Of a stretch of 64,000 bases of DNA, positions 25,187-33,161 are shown in pieces. Within the stretch, counting starts at the first letter, position 1. The number at the start of each line of letters is the position of its first letter. The translations under genes and the position numbers were made by a program. Source of the stretch: Hyphomicrobiales bacterium (GTDB lineage: Bacteria > Pseudomonadota > Alphaproteobacteria > Rhizobiales > Rhizobiaceae); assembly GCA_900469615.1 (NCBI GenBank), contig UBYA01000022.1, positions 3,679 to 67,678 of the forward strand. The letters run 5' to 3'. Under the pieces are notes generated by a model, which ran no database searches, was not told where the DNA came from, and saw only the letters and a program-made list of their open reading frames with translations.

Positions 25187-25993
25187 TCAGGCGATCAGAT
25201 GCGCCCTGACATCAGCCGCAAGTTGCTGCATCCGGTCGATCGGTGCGTGGCCGATCAGCATGAAGGCATGGGTCGGACTCGACCAGTAGACGACGTTCAT
25301 GCCCCGGCGGTTTTCCATATCCGGCGCGGCCGCACCCTTGGTGGACTGGACGATGCAAAGCGCCATGGGGCCGCTTTCCGGATCGAGATAGGCGATCTGG
25401 GCCAGGGGCCTGCTGTCGTAATTCAGGATCTGGGCGCGCTTGAACTCGACACCCGGCATGGCAATGGCTTCAGGCTTCAGCGGCAGGCCGAGCCTGAAGC
25501 CGACGTCGTTCAACTGCGCCGCCTGTTGCGCAGCATCGCCGGCCGGGGCGCTCAGCGTATCCGCCGTATAGAGCGAGAGATATTCCGCAACCACGGCACG
25601 CCACTCGGTATCCTCATCCGGTTTCGAAAGCCGGTGGCCGATGCCGATCACCGCGCGGTCGACGGCAATGGCCGCGATGAAGCTGGCGGCGATCGCCGCA
25701 AGCAAACCGCGGCGGCCGATGCCTGCAAGCCGGGCCTTGCTGTTCTCCTTTGCAGATGGAATGGCCGCAAGCATGGCGTCCAGCTTCGCGGCCGGTGCCT
25801 CAGCCAGCAGCGGCTCGAATGCTTCCCCGAAGGGCAACGCGCTGCGCGACAGGAAATCGAAACGCTCCGCCACGCGCTCGTCGCCGGCGATCAACCGCTC
25901 GATCCATTCGCTATCGGCGGCATCCAGCTCGCCGTCGATGAAGGCGGTGAGTTGCTCGTCCGTGGGCGTCTGTCCTTTGTTCATTTCACTCAT
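25187..25993 (-). CDS. anti-sigma factor
   Basis: A 268-residue membrane anti-sigma factor for the ECF sigma gene directly upstream. The cytoplasmic N-terminus has the typical TDEQLTAFIDGELDAADSEWIERL. A single membrane helix follows RRG near residues 95-115 (LLAAIAASFIAAIAV). The rest is an extracytoplasmic domain of about 150 residues with no family I can name. The zinc-finger His/Cys motif of classic anti-sigma factors is not visible. ATG 25993 (MSEMNKGQ) overlaps the sigma stop as ATGAGTGA and has GGGGAATGG before it; ATGs at 25999 and 25984 are alternatives. Confidence 0.85.
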   Translation of the reverse strand: MSEMNKGQTPTDEQLTAFIDGELDAADSEWIERLIAGDERVAERFDFLSRSALPFGEAFEPLLAEAPAAKLDAMLAAIPSAKENSKARLAGIGRRGLLAAIAASFIAAIAVDRAVIGIGHRLSKPDEDTEWRAVVAEYLSLYTADTLSAPAGDAAQQAAQLNDVGFRLGLPLKPEAIAMPGVEFKRAQILNYDSRPLAQIAYLDPESGPMALCIVQSTKGAAAPDMENRRGMNVVYWSSPTHAFMLIGHAPIDRMQQLAADVRAHLIA

Positions 25994-26639
25994 TTCCATT
26001 CCCCAGTCGCCCGCTGCCGGAAGCCTTTCCGTCGGCTGTCGCCCCCATGCCATCCGCGAGTTTCGCCCGCGCGGCCGCCAGCCGGCTCATGACGGTTCCG
26101 ATCGGCACCTCCAGGATCTCGGCCACCTCGCGATAGGAAAGCCCTTCGACATAGGCCAGGAATACGGCGGTGCGCTGCGCCTCCGGCAGTGCCTGCACGC
26201 GCTGCAACACCTGCCCGGCCAGAATATGCGTTTCGGTTTCCTGCGCACCGTCGAAAACCAGCGTTTCGTCGGCATCCACGAAGCCCTGCCCCATGCGCAC
26301 CCGGCGGGAACGAACCTCGTTCAGCCATATCGAATGGAGAATGGCAAACAACCAGCGGTCAAGCCGCGTGCCCGCCGTAAACTGGGGCGCCCGCTCCAGC
26401 GCCCTGACGCAAGTCGCCTGCACGAGATCGTCAGCCACGTCCCGCTGGCGCGACAGCACCACGCCATAGCGCCACAGCCGCGTCAGGTGCCGGGACAGGC
26501 CTGCCCTGATATCCTCTTCGCTCGCTATGACATCCTCCGCGGCATTGGCGCATCCGGGAGCCGCCGAACGTTTCGGCGGCTCCCTCGCAGACCGATTATA
26601 GGCAGAAATCGCACCACGAGCGACCGGCATCACTCCCAT
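25986..26639 (-). CDS. ECF-type RNA polymerase sigma factor
   Basis: A 217-residue extracytoplasmic-function sigma factor. Region 2 spans about residues 50-115 (DVADDLVQATCVRALERAPQ, RLDRWLFAILHSIWLNEVRS). Region 4 spans about 145-195 (LPEAQRTAVFLAYVEGLSYR, EVAEILEVPIGTVMSRLAAAR). The first 40 residues are outside the conserved core and the start may lie further in; ATG 26639 has a weak GAGAGAT upstream. The anti-sigma gene follows with a short overlap. A periplasmic TPR-type protein gene precedes it by about 50 bp on the same strand and may belong to the operon. Confidence 0.88.
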   Translation of the reverse strand: MGVMPVARGAISAYNRSAREPPKRSAAPGCANAAEDVIASEEDIRAGLSRHLTRLWRYGVVLSRQRDVADDLVQATCVRALERAPQFTAGTRLDRWLFAILHSIWLNEVRSRRVRMGQGFVDADETLVFDGAQETETHILAGQVLQRVQALPEAQRTAVFLAYVEGLSYREVAEILEVPIGTVMSRLAAARAKLADGMGATADGKASGSGRLGNGNE

Positions 26640-26692
26640 ATCTCTCGCAAAGCTCCCTGCTTGCCATCCTCATCGCTGCTCCGAATCCGCCG

Positions 26693-27235
26693 TCAAAGGC
26701 TGGAGGGATTGAGGATTGCGGCGTGAAGGTCGCGATATTCCTCGCAGCTCGTATTGCCGCAGAGTGTCCTGATCGTGTTCAGCTGATCCTCGGCAAGGTC
26801 CATCCGGCCCTTGATGACGTAGGCCTCGCCGAGATATTCGCGAACGAGCGTGTATTTCGGATCCATGGCGACGGACTTGGTGTAGTAGGAGATACCTTCA
26901 TCCGTGCGGCCAAGCTTGCGGGTGGCATAACCGCGATAGTTCAGCGCCTCCGCCGTGTTCGGGTTCTTCATCGTGTCGAGAACGGCCAGGGCCTCCTGAT
27001 AGCGATGATCCTTCTTGGCCAGCGAATAGGCGTAGTCGGCGCGGTTTTCGTCCGTGACGTTGGCGCCCTGCTGCTTGACGCACTTCTTCGTCTTCTGGTC
27101 GTAGATCTCGCCCTTCTTGCAGGTCGGCGTCGTGCTTGAATCATCGCCGGCGGCGAAGACGGGAACGGCGAAGACGCCGAGGCTCAGGCCCGCGCCGAGG
27201 GCGATGGAAGCCAGGCGAAATGCTTTGGTCGTCAT
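26693..27235 (-). CDS. secreted tetratricopeptide-repeat protein
   Basis: A 180-residue protein with a cleavable-looking signal peptide (MTTKAFRLASIALGAGLSLG, then VFAVPVFAAG). A short Cys-containing segment follows (TCKKGEIYDQKTKKCVK, possible disulfide). Then about two TPR units are visible (YAYSLAKKDHRYQEALAVLD, ALNYRGYATRKLGRTDEGIS, REYLGEAYVIKGRMDLAEDQL), and a CGNTSCEEY pair of cysteines lies near the end. ATG 27235 has AAGGAGA upstream. It is the first gene of a possible TPR - sigma - anti-sigma transcript and could be a sensor partner or a target of the sigma factor; this is inference. Confidence 0.8.
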   Translation of the reverse strand: MTTKAFRLASIALGAGLSLGVFAVPVFAAGDDSSTTPTCKKGEIYDQKTKKCVKQQGANVTDENRADYAYSLAKKDHRYQEALAVLDTMKNPNTAEALNYRGYATRKLGRTDEGISYYTKSVAMDPKYTLVREYLGEAYVIKGRMDLAEDQLNTIRTLCGNTSCEEYRDLHAAILNPSSL

Positions 27236-27434
27236 GGAATGTCTCCTTGGCAAAATGAACGTTGCGAGGGGAGAACACACTGCCGGCAGCTTTTATTCGG
27301 AGAGGTCCCGAACTTTTTCAGCCAACCCGTTTTCATCAGGCGCCGTCACTCTTTCGTGACCGGTCCGGCATCGAATAGACCGCCTCGATCGCGTGTTTCC
27401 GCCGACATGCCCCTCAAGGGCGCAGGAGAAACCC

Positions 27435-28487
27435 GTGACAGATACCGTCAAACTTCTAAGCCTTGCCGTCGCAACGCCCGACAACATCATCCTCCAGACG
27501 GAGGCCGCCGAGACGGCCAGCCGCCTGTTTTCGCGCCGCTTCCAGGACTTCAAATATCTCGCCCGTGTGTTCGAGAACGCAGGCATTCGCAAACGCCATG
27601 CCGCACGGCCGCTTTCGTGGTTCGAAGAAGCGCATGGCTGGCAGGACCGCATGGCCGCCTATGCGGAGGCCGCATCCGGGCTTTTCCGTCGGTCCACGAC
27701 CGCGGCGCTGCAGCGCGCAGGCATCGCAGCCAATCAGGTGGACTGCATCGTGACGGCGTCCTCCACCGGGCTTGCGACGCCGAGCCTGGAGGCGCGCCTT
27801 GCCGGCGAGATGGGCTTTCGCGGCGATATCGAGCGTGTGCCGGTCTTCGGCCTTGGCTGCGCGGCGGGCGTGTCCGGCCTTGCGATTGCGACGAGAATGG
27901 CGAGAAGCCGGCCGAGCGCCGTCGTCCTTTTCGTTGCGATCGAACTCTGCTCGCTCGCCTTCCGCCTGGACGAACTGACGCGGTCCAACATCATCGCGAC
28001 GGCGCTTTTTGGCGATGGCGCCGCTGCCTGCGTGCTGCGCGCCGGCGAAAGCGGCATCGCGGAGATCGAATCGACAGGCGAGCATCTCTTTCCCGACAGC
28101 CTCGGCATCATGGGTTGGAAGATCGACGATACCGGCTTCGGCATTATCCTCGAACAATCGCTGCCCGTCTTCGCCGAGACCCACCTGAGAAGCGCGATTG
28201 CCGGGATTCTGGAGCGATCGGGGCTTTCGCTCCCGGATATCGATCGTTTCATCTGCCATCCCGGCGGCGCCAAGGTACTGACGGCGCTGGAGACGTCGTT
28301 GGATCTCGATGAAGGCTCGCTCGATATCGAACGCGATGTGATCGGCGACTATGGCAACATGTCCTCCCCCACCGTGCTGTTCGTGCTGGAACGCGTGATC
28401 GCGTCAGGATTGCCGGCCCGATCGGCCCTGCTCGCCATGGGCCCCGGCTTTTCGGCCAGCTGCATCACCCTGAGGAGGGTCGCCTGA
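27435..28487 (+). CDS. type III polyketide synthase
   Basis: A 350-residue chalcone/stilbene-synthase-like homodimeric ketosynthase that extends acyl-CoA starters with malonyl-CoA. The catalytic triad is visible as Cys142 (FGLGCAAG), His275 (FICHPGG) and Asn308 (DYGNMSSPTV), and the late GPGFSAS motif is present. It is near the BpsA/SrsA-like bacterial enzymes that make alkylpyrones or alkylresorcinols. The start GTG 27435 is supported by CAGGAGAAACCC; the frame is open about 40 bp further up. The next gene begins within its stop codon (TGATG) and encodes an isoprenylcysteine-type methyltransferase, a partner typical for such synthases. The product is unknown. Confidence 0.9.
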   Translation: MTDTVKLLSLAVATPDNIILQTEAAETASRLFSRRFQDFKYLARVFENAGIRKRHAARPLSWFEEAHGWQDRMAAYAEAASGLFRRSTTAALQRAGIAANQVDCIVTASSTGLATPSLEARLAGEMGFRGDIERVPVFGLGCAAGVSGLAIATRMARSRPSAVVLFVAIELCSLAFRLDELTRSNIIATALFGDGAAACVLRAGESGIAEIESTGEHLFPDSLGIMGWKIDDTGFGIILEQSLPVFAETHLRSAIAGILERSGLSLPDIDRFICHPGGAKVLTALETSLDLDEGSLDIERDVIGDYGNMSSPTVLFVLERVIASGLPARSALLAMGPGFSASCITLRRVA

Positions 28488-28984
28488 TGCCATGGCCATC
28501 CATCGCGCTTCTGACCTTCGTGACGCTGCAACGGCTGGCGGAACTCGTCTATGCCCGGCACAACACCGCCGCCCTGCTTGCCCGCGGCGCCCGCGAATGC
28601 GCGCCGGAGCACTACCCCTTCATGGTGGCGATGCACGCGGCGTGGCTCGCCGGATTGTGGCTATTCGCCATCGGCCGGCCGGTCGATCCGTTCTGGTTCC
28701 TGCTGTTCATGGTGCTTCAAGGACTGCGTCTCTGGGTGCTGGCGACGCTGGGAGAGCGGTGGACGACGCGCATCGTCATCCTGCCCGGCGCGGCTCTCGT
28801 GAAGAAAGGGCCCTATCGCTTCCTCAGCCATCCGAACTATGCGATCGTCGTCGGCGAGATCGCCGTATTGCCGCTCGCCTTCGGCATGCCGCTTTACGCC
28901 GCGCTCTTTTCGCTGCTCAACGGCATCATTCTGACGATCCGCATTCGTGCCGAAAACGCCTGCCTGCGACAGAGTGTGCACTGA
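28487..28984 (+). CDS. isoprenylcysteine carboxyl methyltransferase-family protein (polyketide O-methyltransferase candidate)
   Basis: A 165-residue membrane methyltransferase of the ICMT/phospholipid-methyltransferase type, with about four hydrophobic segments. The C-terminal SAM-binding signature is GPYRFLSHPNYAIVVGEI, followed by a terminal RIRAENACL. It is translationally coupled to the type III polyketide synthase (TGATG overlap, GAGGAGGG as ribosome site). In Bacillus and Streptomyces similar pairs (BpsA/BpsB, SrsA/SrsB) methylate the polyketide. That role here is inference from family and context. Confidence 0.86.
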   Translation: MPWPSIALLTFVTLQRLAELVYARHNTAALLARGARECAPEHYPFMVAMHAAWLAGLWLFAIGRPVDPFWFLLFMVLQGLRLWVLATLGERWTTRIVILPGAALVKKGPYRFLSHPNYAIVVGEIAVLPLAFGMPLYAALFSLLNGIILTIRIRAENACLRQSVH

Positions 28985-29111
28985 TCGCATTTTTCAATTG
29001 CGCCGCCGAAATTTGGCAGGCATTTTCGATGCTTACGGCACGATCCGGGCCATGGCAGCTGCCGTGAAGAACCGGGCGGGCGTGCAACGGGCATGCGGAT
29101 AGCAGGATAAA

Positions 29112-30359
29112 ATGACAAAGGACGCAATCGTTCTCGGGGCGGGCATCGTCGGCGTCTCGACGGCAATCCATCTTCAGCGGCGGGGCCGCCAGGTCGTCCT
29201 TGTCGACAGGAAGGAACCCGGCCGGGAAACCTCCTTCGGCAATGCCGGCCTCATCCAGCGCGAAGGCGTCGTGCCCTACGGCTTTCCGCAGCAATTCGGC
29301 CTGCTGCTGCGCTATGCCTTCAACAATCGCGTCGATGCGCATTATCACCTGCGCGCCCTGCCGTCGCAGATCGCCTTCCTCGCGCGCTATTGGTGGAACT
29401 CCAATACGAAGCGCCACGAAATGATCTCGCGCGCCTATGCGCCGCTGATCGAGCATTCCGTCAGCGAGCACAACGACCTTATCGAAGCCTCGCATGCCGA
29501 GGAACTGATCCGCAAGAACGGCTGGGTGGAGCTGTTACGGTCGAGCGAGAAGCGTGACGCGGAGTTTGCCGAAGCCGAACGCCTCAACCGCGAATTCGGG
29601 ATCGGCTACGAAGCATTGAGCAGCGCTGAGCTCGCAGCCGCCGAGCCGCATCTGAGGGGCAGCTTTGCCGGCGCCTTGCGCTGGCGCGATCCCTGGTCGG
29701 TGCTGGACCCGCATGGGCTGACATCGGCCTATCGCCGCTACTTCGAGAGCATCGGCGGGCGCGTGACGACGGGGGACGCGGTCTCGCTCGGCATGGCCGG
29801 CTCATCCTGGAGAATGGTGACGGCGGAAGGATCGATCGAGGCGGAGGATGTCGTCGTCGCGCTCGGGCCCTGGGCCGACCTGGTGACGAAACGCTTCGGC
29901 TACGCCTTTCCGCTCGGGGTCAAGCGCGGCTATCACATGCATTATGCGGCCGAAGGCGATGCCGTCCTCAACAACTGGACGCTGGATGCCGAGCGCGGCT
30001 ATCTGCTGGCGCCGATGAGCCGCGGCATTCGGCTGACGACCGGCGCCGAGTTTGCCCTGCGCGATGCGCCGAAGACGCCGGTGCAGCTCGACCGCGCCGA
30101 AGCCCTCGCCCGCGCCGCCTTCCCGCTCGGCGAGCGGCTCGATCCGGAACCCTGGATGGGCGCGCGCCCCTGTACGCCCGACATGATGCCGATCATCGGC
30201 AAGGCGCCGCGCCACAACGGCCTGTGGTTCGCTTTCGGGCATGCCCATCATGGCCTGACGCTCGGACCGGTGACCGGCCGCGTACTTGCGGAGCTTATCA
30301 CCGGCGAGAAGCCCTTCATCGATATTTCGGCCTACGCCCCGGACCGGTTCGCACCGTGA
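29112..30359 (+). CDS. FAD-dependent D-amino-acid dehydrogenase (DadA-like)
   Basis: A 415-residue flavoprotein of the DAO/DadA family. The Rossmann dinucleotide motif VLGAGIVGVSTAIHLQRRG with the downstream acidic residue in VLVDRKEPGRETSFGNAG is at the N-terminus. A second FAD segment, VVVALGPWADLV, lies near residue 255, and the C-terminal GLWFAFGHAHHGLTLGPVTG closes the FAD site. It probably oxidises D-amino acids or related amines at the membrane and passes electrons to the respiratory chain. ATG 29112 follows GGATAAA. It stands alone, followed by a tandem repeat block. Confidence 0.86.
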   Translation: MTKDAIVLGAGIVGVSTAIHLQRRGRQVVLVDRKEPGRETSFGNAGLIQREGVVPYGFPQQFGLLLRYAFNNRVDAHYHLRALPSQIAFLARYWWNSNTKRHEMISRAYAPLIEHSVSEHNDLIEASHAEELIRKNGWVELLRSSEKRDAEFAEAERLNREFGIGYEALSSAELAAAEPHLRGSFAGALRWRDPWSVLDPHGLTSAYRRYFESIGGRVTTGDAVSLGMAGSSWRMVTAEGSIEAEDVVVALGPWADLVTKRFGYAFPLGVKRGYHMHYAAEGDAVLNNWTLDAERGYLLAPMSRGIRLTTGAEFALRDAPKTPVQLDRAEALARAAFPLGERLDPEPWMGARPCTPDMMPIIGKAPRHNGLWFAFGHAHHGLTLGPVTGRVLAELITGEKPFIDISAYAPDRFAP

Positions 30360-30387
30360 CCCGGTGATATCGTGACCCGTCGATTCG

Positions 30388-30493
30388 GAGCGATTCCAAG
30401 GAAAAGTGCGGAACGGTTTTCCGTCCGAAATTGCGTGAAGATAATAAAAGGATGGAGCGTTTTCGCGATTCGAAGGAAAGCGGAAACATTCTA
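30388..30493 (+). repeat. RIME-like repeat, unit 1 of a tandem pair
   Basis: A 106-bp unit from GAGCGATTCCAAGGAAAAG to GGAAACATTCTA. It has two halves, each an imperfect palindrome: an A half around CGGTTTTCCGTCCG and a B half around TTTTCGCGATTCGAAGG. It is immediately followed by a second unit of the same family, about 70-75 percent alike by eye. Confidence 0.8.
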
Positions 30494-30595
30494 GAGCAAT
30501 TCCAGGAAAAGTGCGCAGCGGTTTTCCGTCCGGAACCGCGTATAAACAAAGGGATAGAGCGGTTCATCGATTCCGTGAAACGAGGAAACGTTCTA
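30494..30595 (+). repeat. RIME-like repeat, unit 2 of a tandem pair
   Basis: This second unit runs GAGCAATTCCAGGAAAAGTG, AGCGGTTTTCCGTCCGGAAC, AACAAAGGGATAGAGCGGTT, TTCCGTGAAACGAGGAA and CGTTCTA. Its last three bases (CTA, TAG on the minus strand) are the stop codon of the gluconokinase gene. Confidence 0.8.
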
Positions 30596-31120
30596 GAGAG
30601 CTGCCCTGAGGCTCTTGACGGCAGCATCGACGATGGCGTCGATCGTATCGTCGATGTCGACGGTCACGACGCCGGGCTCGCCGGTGGGAACCTCCAGCGT
30701 CTGCAGCTGGCTTTCGAGCAACGAAGTCGGCATGAAATGTCCCTTGCGCTCGCCCATGCGCCTCGTCAGCAGTTCCCTCGAGCCTTCGAGATAGATGAAA
30801 TAGAGATGTCCGCCGGCGGATGTCCGCAGGCGCTCACGATAGATGCGCTTCAGCGCCGAGCAGGAAACGGCGATCCCCTCCCCCTTGGCGAGGCTCGCCG
30901 TGATCACCTCGCCGATCTTTTCGAGCCATGGCCAGCGATCCTCATCCGTAAGAGGAATCCCCTTGCTCATCTTTTCGACGTTGGAGGCAGGATGCAGCGC
31001 ATCGCCTTCGATGAAATGCACGCCGAGGCGAGCTGCCACACCCTCGCCGATGGAGGATTTGCCGCTGCCGCTCACGCCCATGACGATGATGGCAAGCGGA
31101 GTGTCTTGGTTATCGTGCAT
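30593..31120 (-). CDS. gntK: gluconokinase
   Basis: A 175-residue carbohydrate kinase phosphorylating gluconate to 6-phosphogluconate with ATP. The P-loop is MGVSGSGKSS near residue 13. The GntK hallmarks EGDALHPASNVEKMSKGIPLTDEDRWPWL, SCSALKRIYRERLR and HFMPTSLLESQLQTLE are all present. The frame extends upstream, but the ATG at 31120 has GGAAGGC upstream. The stop codon TAG comes from the edge of the RIME-like repeat. The gene lies 75 bp behind dppF, separated by a 13-bp inverted repeat, so read-through from the dpp operon is uncertain. Confidence 0.93.
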   Translation of the reverse strand: MHDNQDTPLAIIVMGVSGSGKSSIGEGVAARLGVHFIEGDALHPASNVEKMSKGIPLTDEDRWPWLEKIGEVITASLAKGEGIAVSCSALKRIYRERLRTSAGGHLYFIYLEGSRELLTRRMGERKGHFMPTSLLESQLQTLEVPTGEPGVVTVDIDDTIDAIVDAAVKSLRAAL

Positions 31121-31145
31121 CGGGGCCTTCCGGAATGACTGAATT

Positions 31146-31184
31146 GAATCGGGCATGATCATTTTCGCCAGTCATGCCCGATTC
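31146..31184. promoter_or_regulatory. 13-bp perfect inverted repeat between dppF and gntK
   Basis: GAATCGGGCATGA (31146-31158) and TCATGCCCGATTC (31172-31184) are exact complements around 13 bases. There is no poly-T run on the minus strand after it. It may act as a 3' stabilising or terminating hairpin of the dpp messenger, or as an operator 26 bp upstream of gntK. Both ends contain GANTC, the CcrM methylation site. Confidence 0.5.
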
Positions 31185-31194
31185 GCAACCTGGA

Positions 31195-32148
31195 TCAATC
31201 CAGAGGAAAGAAACAGGAAAATTTATGCGTCCCTTCGCCCGCCAGCTCCGGCGCAACTTGGCGGCACTGATCCTGAGCGCGCCAGCAACGGGGATTGAAA
31301 TGGCATCCCTTCGGCGGGTTGAGCGGCGACGGCAGCTCGCCCTGCAGGCGGATGCGGTTCTTCTCACGCTCCGGGTCGGCGATCGGCGTCGCCGACAGGA
31401 GGGCGGCCGTATAGGGATGGCGCGGCCGGGTGAAGACCTCGTCGGCGGTGCCGGTTTCGACCGGACGCCCGAGATACATCACCATCACGTCGTCGGCGAT
31501 GTGGCGGACGACCGAGAGGCCATGCGAGATGAAGAGATAGGCAAGCCCCATCTCCTTTTGCAGGTCCATGAGCAGGTTCAGCACCTGCGCCTGGATCGAC
31601 AGGTCGAGCGCGGAGACCGGTTCGTCGAGTACCAGCACCTTCGGCCTGAGCATCAGGGCGCGCGCAATGGCGATACGCTGGCGCTGGCCGCCGGAGAACA
31701 TGTGCGGATAGCGATCGTAATGTTCCGGACGAAGGCCGACGCGCGCCATCATTTCCTCCGCCTTGCGGCGGCGGGTGGCGGCATCGTCATCCGTGTTGAT
31801 CTTCAGTGGCTCTTCCAGGATGGAGCCGACCTTCTGGCGCGGATTGAGCGAGCCGTAGGGGTTCTGGAACACGATCTGCACGGCGCTGCGCAGGCTGCGG
31901 TCGCCGAGCTTCGCGGGCTTGCCGTCGATCAGCAATTCGCCAGCCGTCGGGTTTTCGATCATCGTCACCAGGCGGGCGAGCGTCGACTTGCCGCAGCCGG
32001 ATTCGCCGACGACGGCAAGCGTGCGGCCCGACTGCAGGCTGAAGCTGACGCCGTTCAACGCCTTGACGGTCGCTTCCGGTTTGAAGCTGCCGCGCTTGAC
32101 GGTGTAGAAGCGGGCGAGATCGCGCCCTTCGAGAACAGCGCCGGTCAT
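31195..32148 (-). CDS. dppF: dipeptide/oligopeptide ABC transporter ATP-binding protein DppF
   Basis: A 317-residue ATPase subunit, last gene of the dppABCDF operon. Walker A is GESGCGKST, the signature SGGQRQR, Walker B VLVLDEPVSALD, then the H-loop. The C-terminal oligopeptide-ABC extension has a PPKGCHFNPRC motif, whose cysteines bind an iron-sulfur cluster in characterised relatives. Start ATG 32148 has AGGAGGTGCCGC upstream and overlaps the dppD stop by four bases (ATGA). It powers peptide import together with DppD. Confidence 0.92.
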   Translation of the reverse strand: MTGAVLEGRDLARFYTVKRGSFKPEATVKALNGVSFSLQSGRTLAVVGESGCGKSTLARLVTMIENPTAGELLIDGKPAKLGDRSLRSAVQIVFQNPYGSLNPRQKVGSILEEPLKINTDDDAATRRRKAEEMMARVGLRPEHYDRYPHMFSGGQRQRIAIARALMLRPKVLVLDEPVSALDLSIQAQVLNLLMDLQKEMGLAYLFISHGLSVVRHIADDVMVMYLGRPVETGTADEVFTRPRHPYTAALLSATPIADPEREKNRIRLQGELPSPLNPPKGCHFNPRCWRAQDQCRQVAPELAGEGTHKFSCFFPLD

Positions 32149-33161
32149 GCGGCACCTCCTGCTTGTTGCGTGGCGGCAATGCCGGGGTGGCCGAGCGGCT
32201 TGCCATGTTCCAGCGGATAGTTGCAAAGGGTCAGGCCGAGTTCGGCGCCCTGGCGCTTGACGCCCTTGTCGCATTCCGGCGTTGCGAAGGAACAGCGCGG
32301 CGCAAAAAGACAGCCCGTCGGACGATCATGCTGACCGGGAACGACGCCGGCAATCGACGGCAGGCGCTCGCCGACTTCGGCGCGCTCGGGCAGAGCCGAG
32401 AGAAGCGCCGCCGTATAAGGGTGATGCGGATCGCGGAACAGCTCCCTGACCGGCTGCTCCTCGACCTTCTGGCCGGCATATTGCACCTGCACGCGCTCCG
32501 CCGTTTCGGCAACGACGCCCATGTCGTGGGTGATGAGCACGAGCGCCATGCCCTGCTCCCGCTGCAGGCGCACGAGCAGATCGAGGATCTGGGCCTGGAT
32601 CGTGACGTCGAGCGCGGTTGTGGGTTCGTCGGCGATCAGCAGCTTCGGATTGCAGGCGAGCGCCATGGCGATCATGACGCGCTGGCTCATGCCGCCGGAC
32701 ATCTGGTGCGGGAAGTTCGACAGACGATCCTCAGGCGCGGGAATGCCGACGAGCTTCAGAAGCTCGATCGAGCGTTCGCGGCGCGCCTTGCGGTCGAGGC
32801 CCATATGGATGCGGAGCGTCTCGCCGAGCTGGAAGCCGACCGTGAAGCACGGATTGAGGCTCGACATCGGCTCCTGGAAGATCATCGCCATGTCCTTGCC
32901 GATGATCTTGCGGCGCTGGCGCGAGGAAATGCCGCGCAGGTCCTTGCCATCGAACATCATGCGGTCGGCGGTGATCTTCGCCGTCCAGGGCAGAAGGCCC
33001 ATCATGGCGAGCATGGAGACGGATTTACCGGAACCGGATTCGCCGACGATCGACAGGATTTCGCCCTTGTCGCATTTCAGCGAGACGCCGTCGACCGCCC
33101 GGAACAGGCCGGACGAGGTCTGGAATTCAACGGATAGATTGGAGATATCGAGGAGTGCCAT
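32145..33161 (-). CDS. dppD: dipeptide/oligopeptide ABC transporter ATP-binding protein DppD
   Basis: A 338-residue ATPase subunit of the peptide importer. It has Walker A GESGSGKSV, the FQEPMSSLNPCFTVG Q-loop region, the signature MSGGMSQR, Walker B LLIADEPTTALD, and the C-terminal oligopeptide extension with GCLFAPRC. The start overlaps the dppC stop (TAATG), so the two are translationally coupled. It pairs with DppF as the nucleotide-binding heterodimer. Confidence 0.92.
   Translation of the reverse strand: MALLDISNLSVEFQTSSGLFRAVDGVSLKCDKGEILSIVGESGSGKSVSMLAMMGLLPWTAKITADRMMFDGKDLRGISSRQRRKIIGKDMAMIFQEPMSSLNPCFTVGFQLGETLRIHMGLDRKARRERSIELLKLVGIPAPEDRLSNFPHQMSGGMSQRVMIAMALACNPKLLIADEPTTALDVTIQAQILDLLVRLQREQGMALVLITHDMGVVAETAERVQVQYAGQKVEEQPVRELFRDPHHPYTAALLSALPERAEVGERLPSIAGVVPGQHDRPTGCLFAPRCSFATPECDKGVKRQGAELGLTLCNYPLEHGKPLGHPGIAATQQAGGAA

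Noticed and set aside
30388..30595. Tandem repeats as a possible CRISPR array
   Set aside because: Units are about 105 bp, only two, imperfect, without uniform spacers, and match dispersed copies elsewhere.
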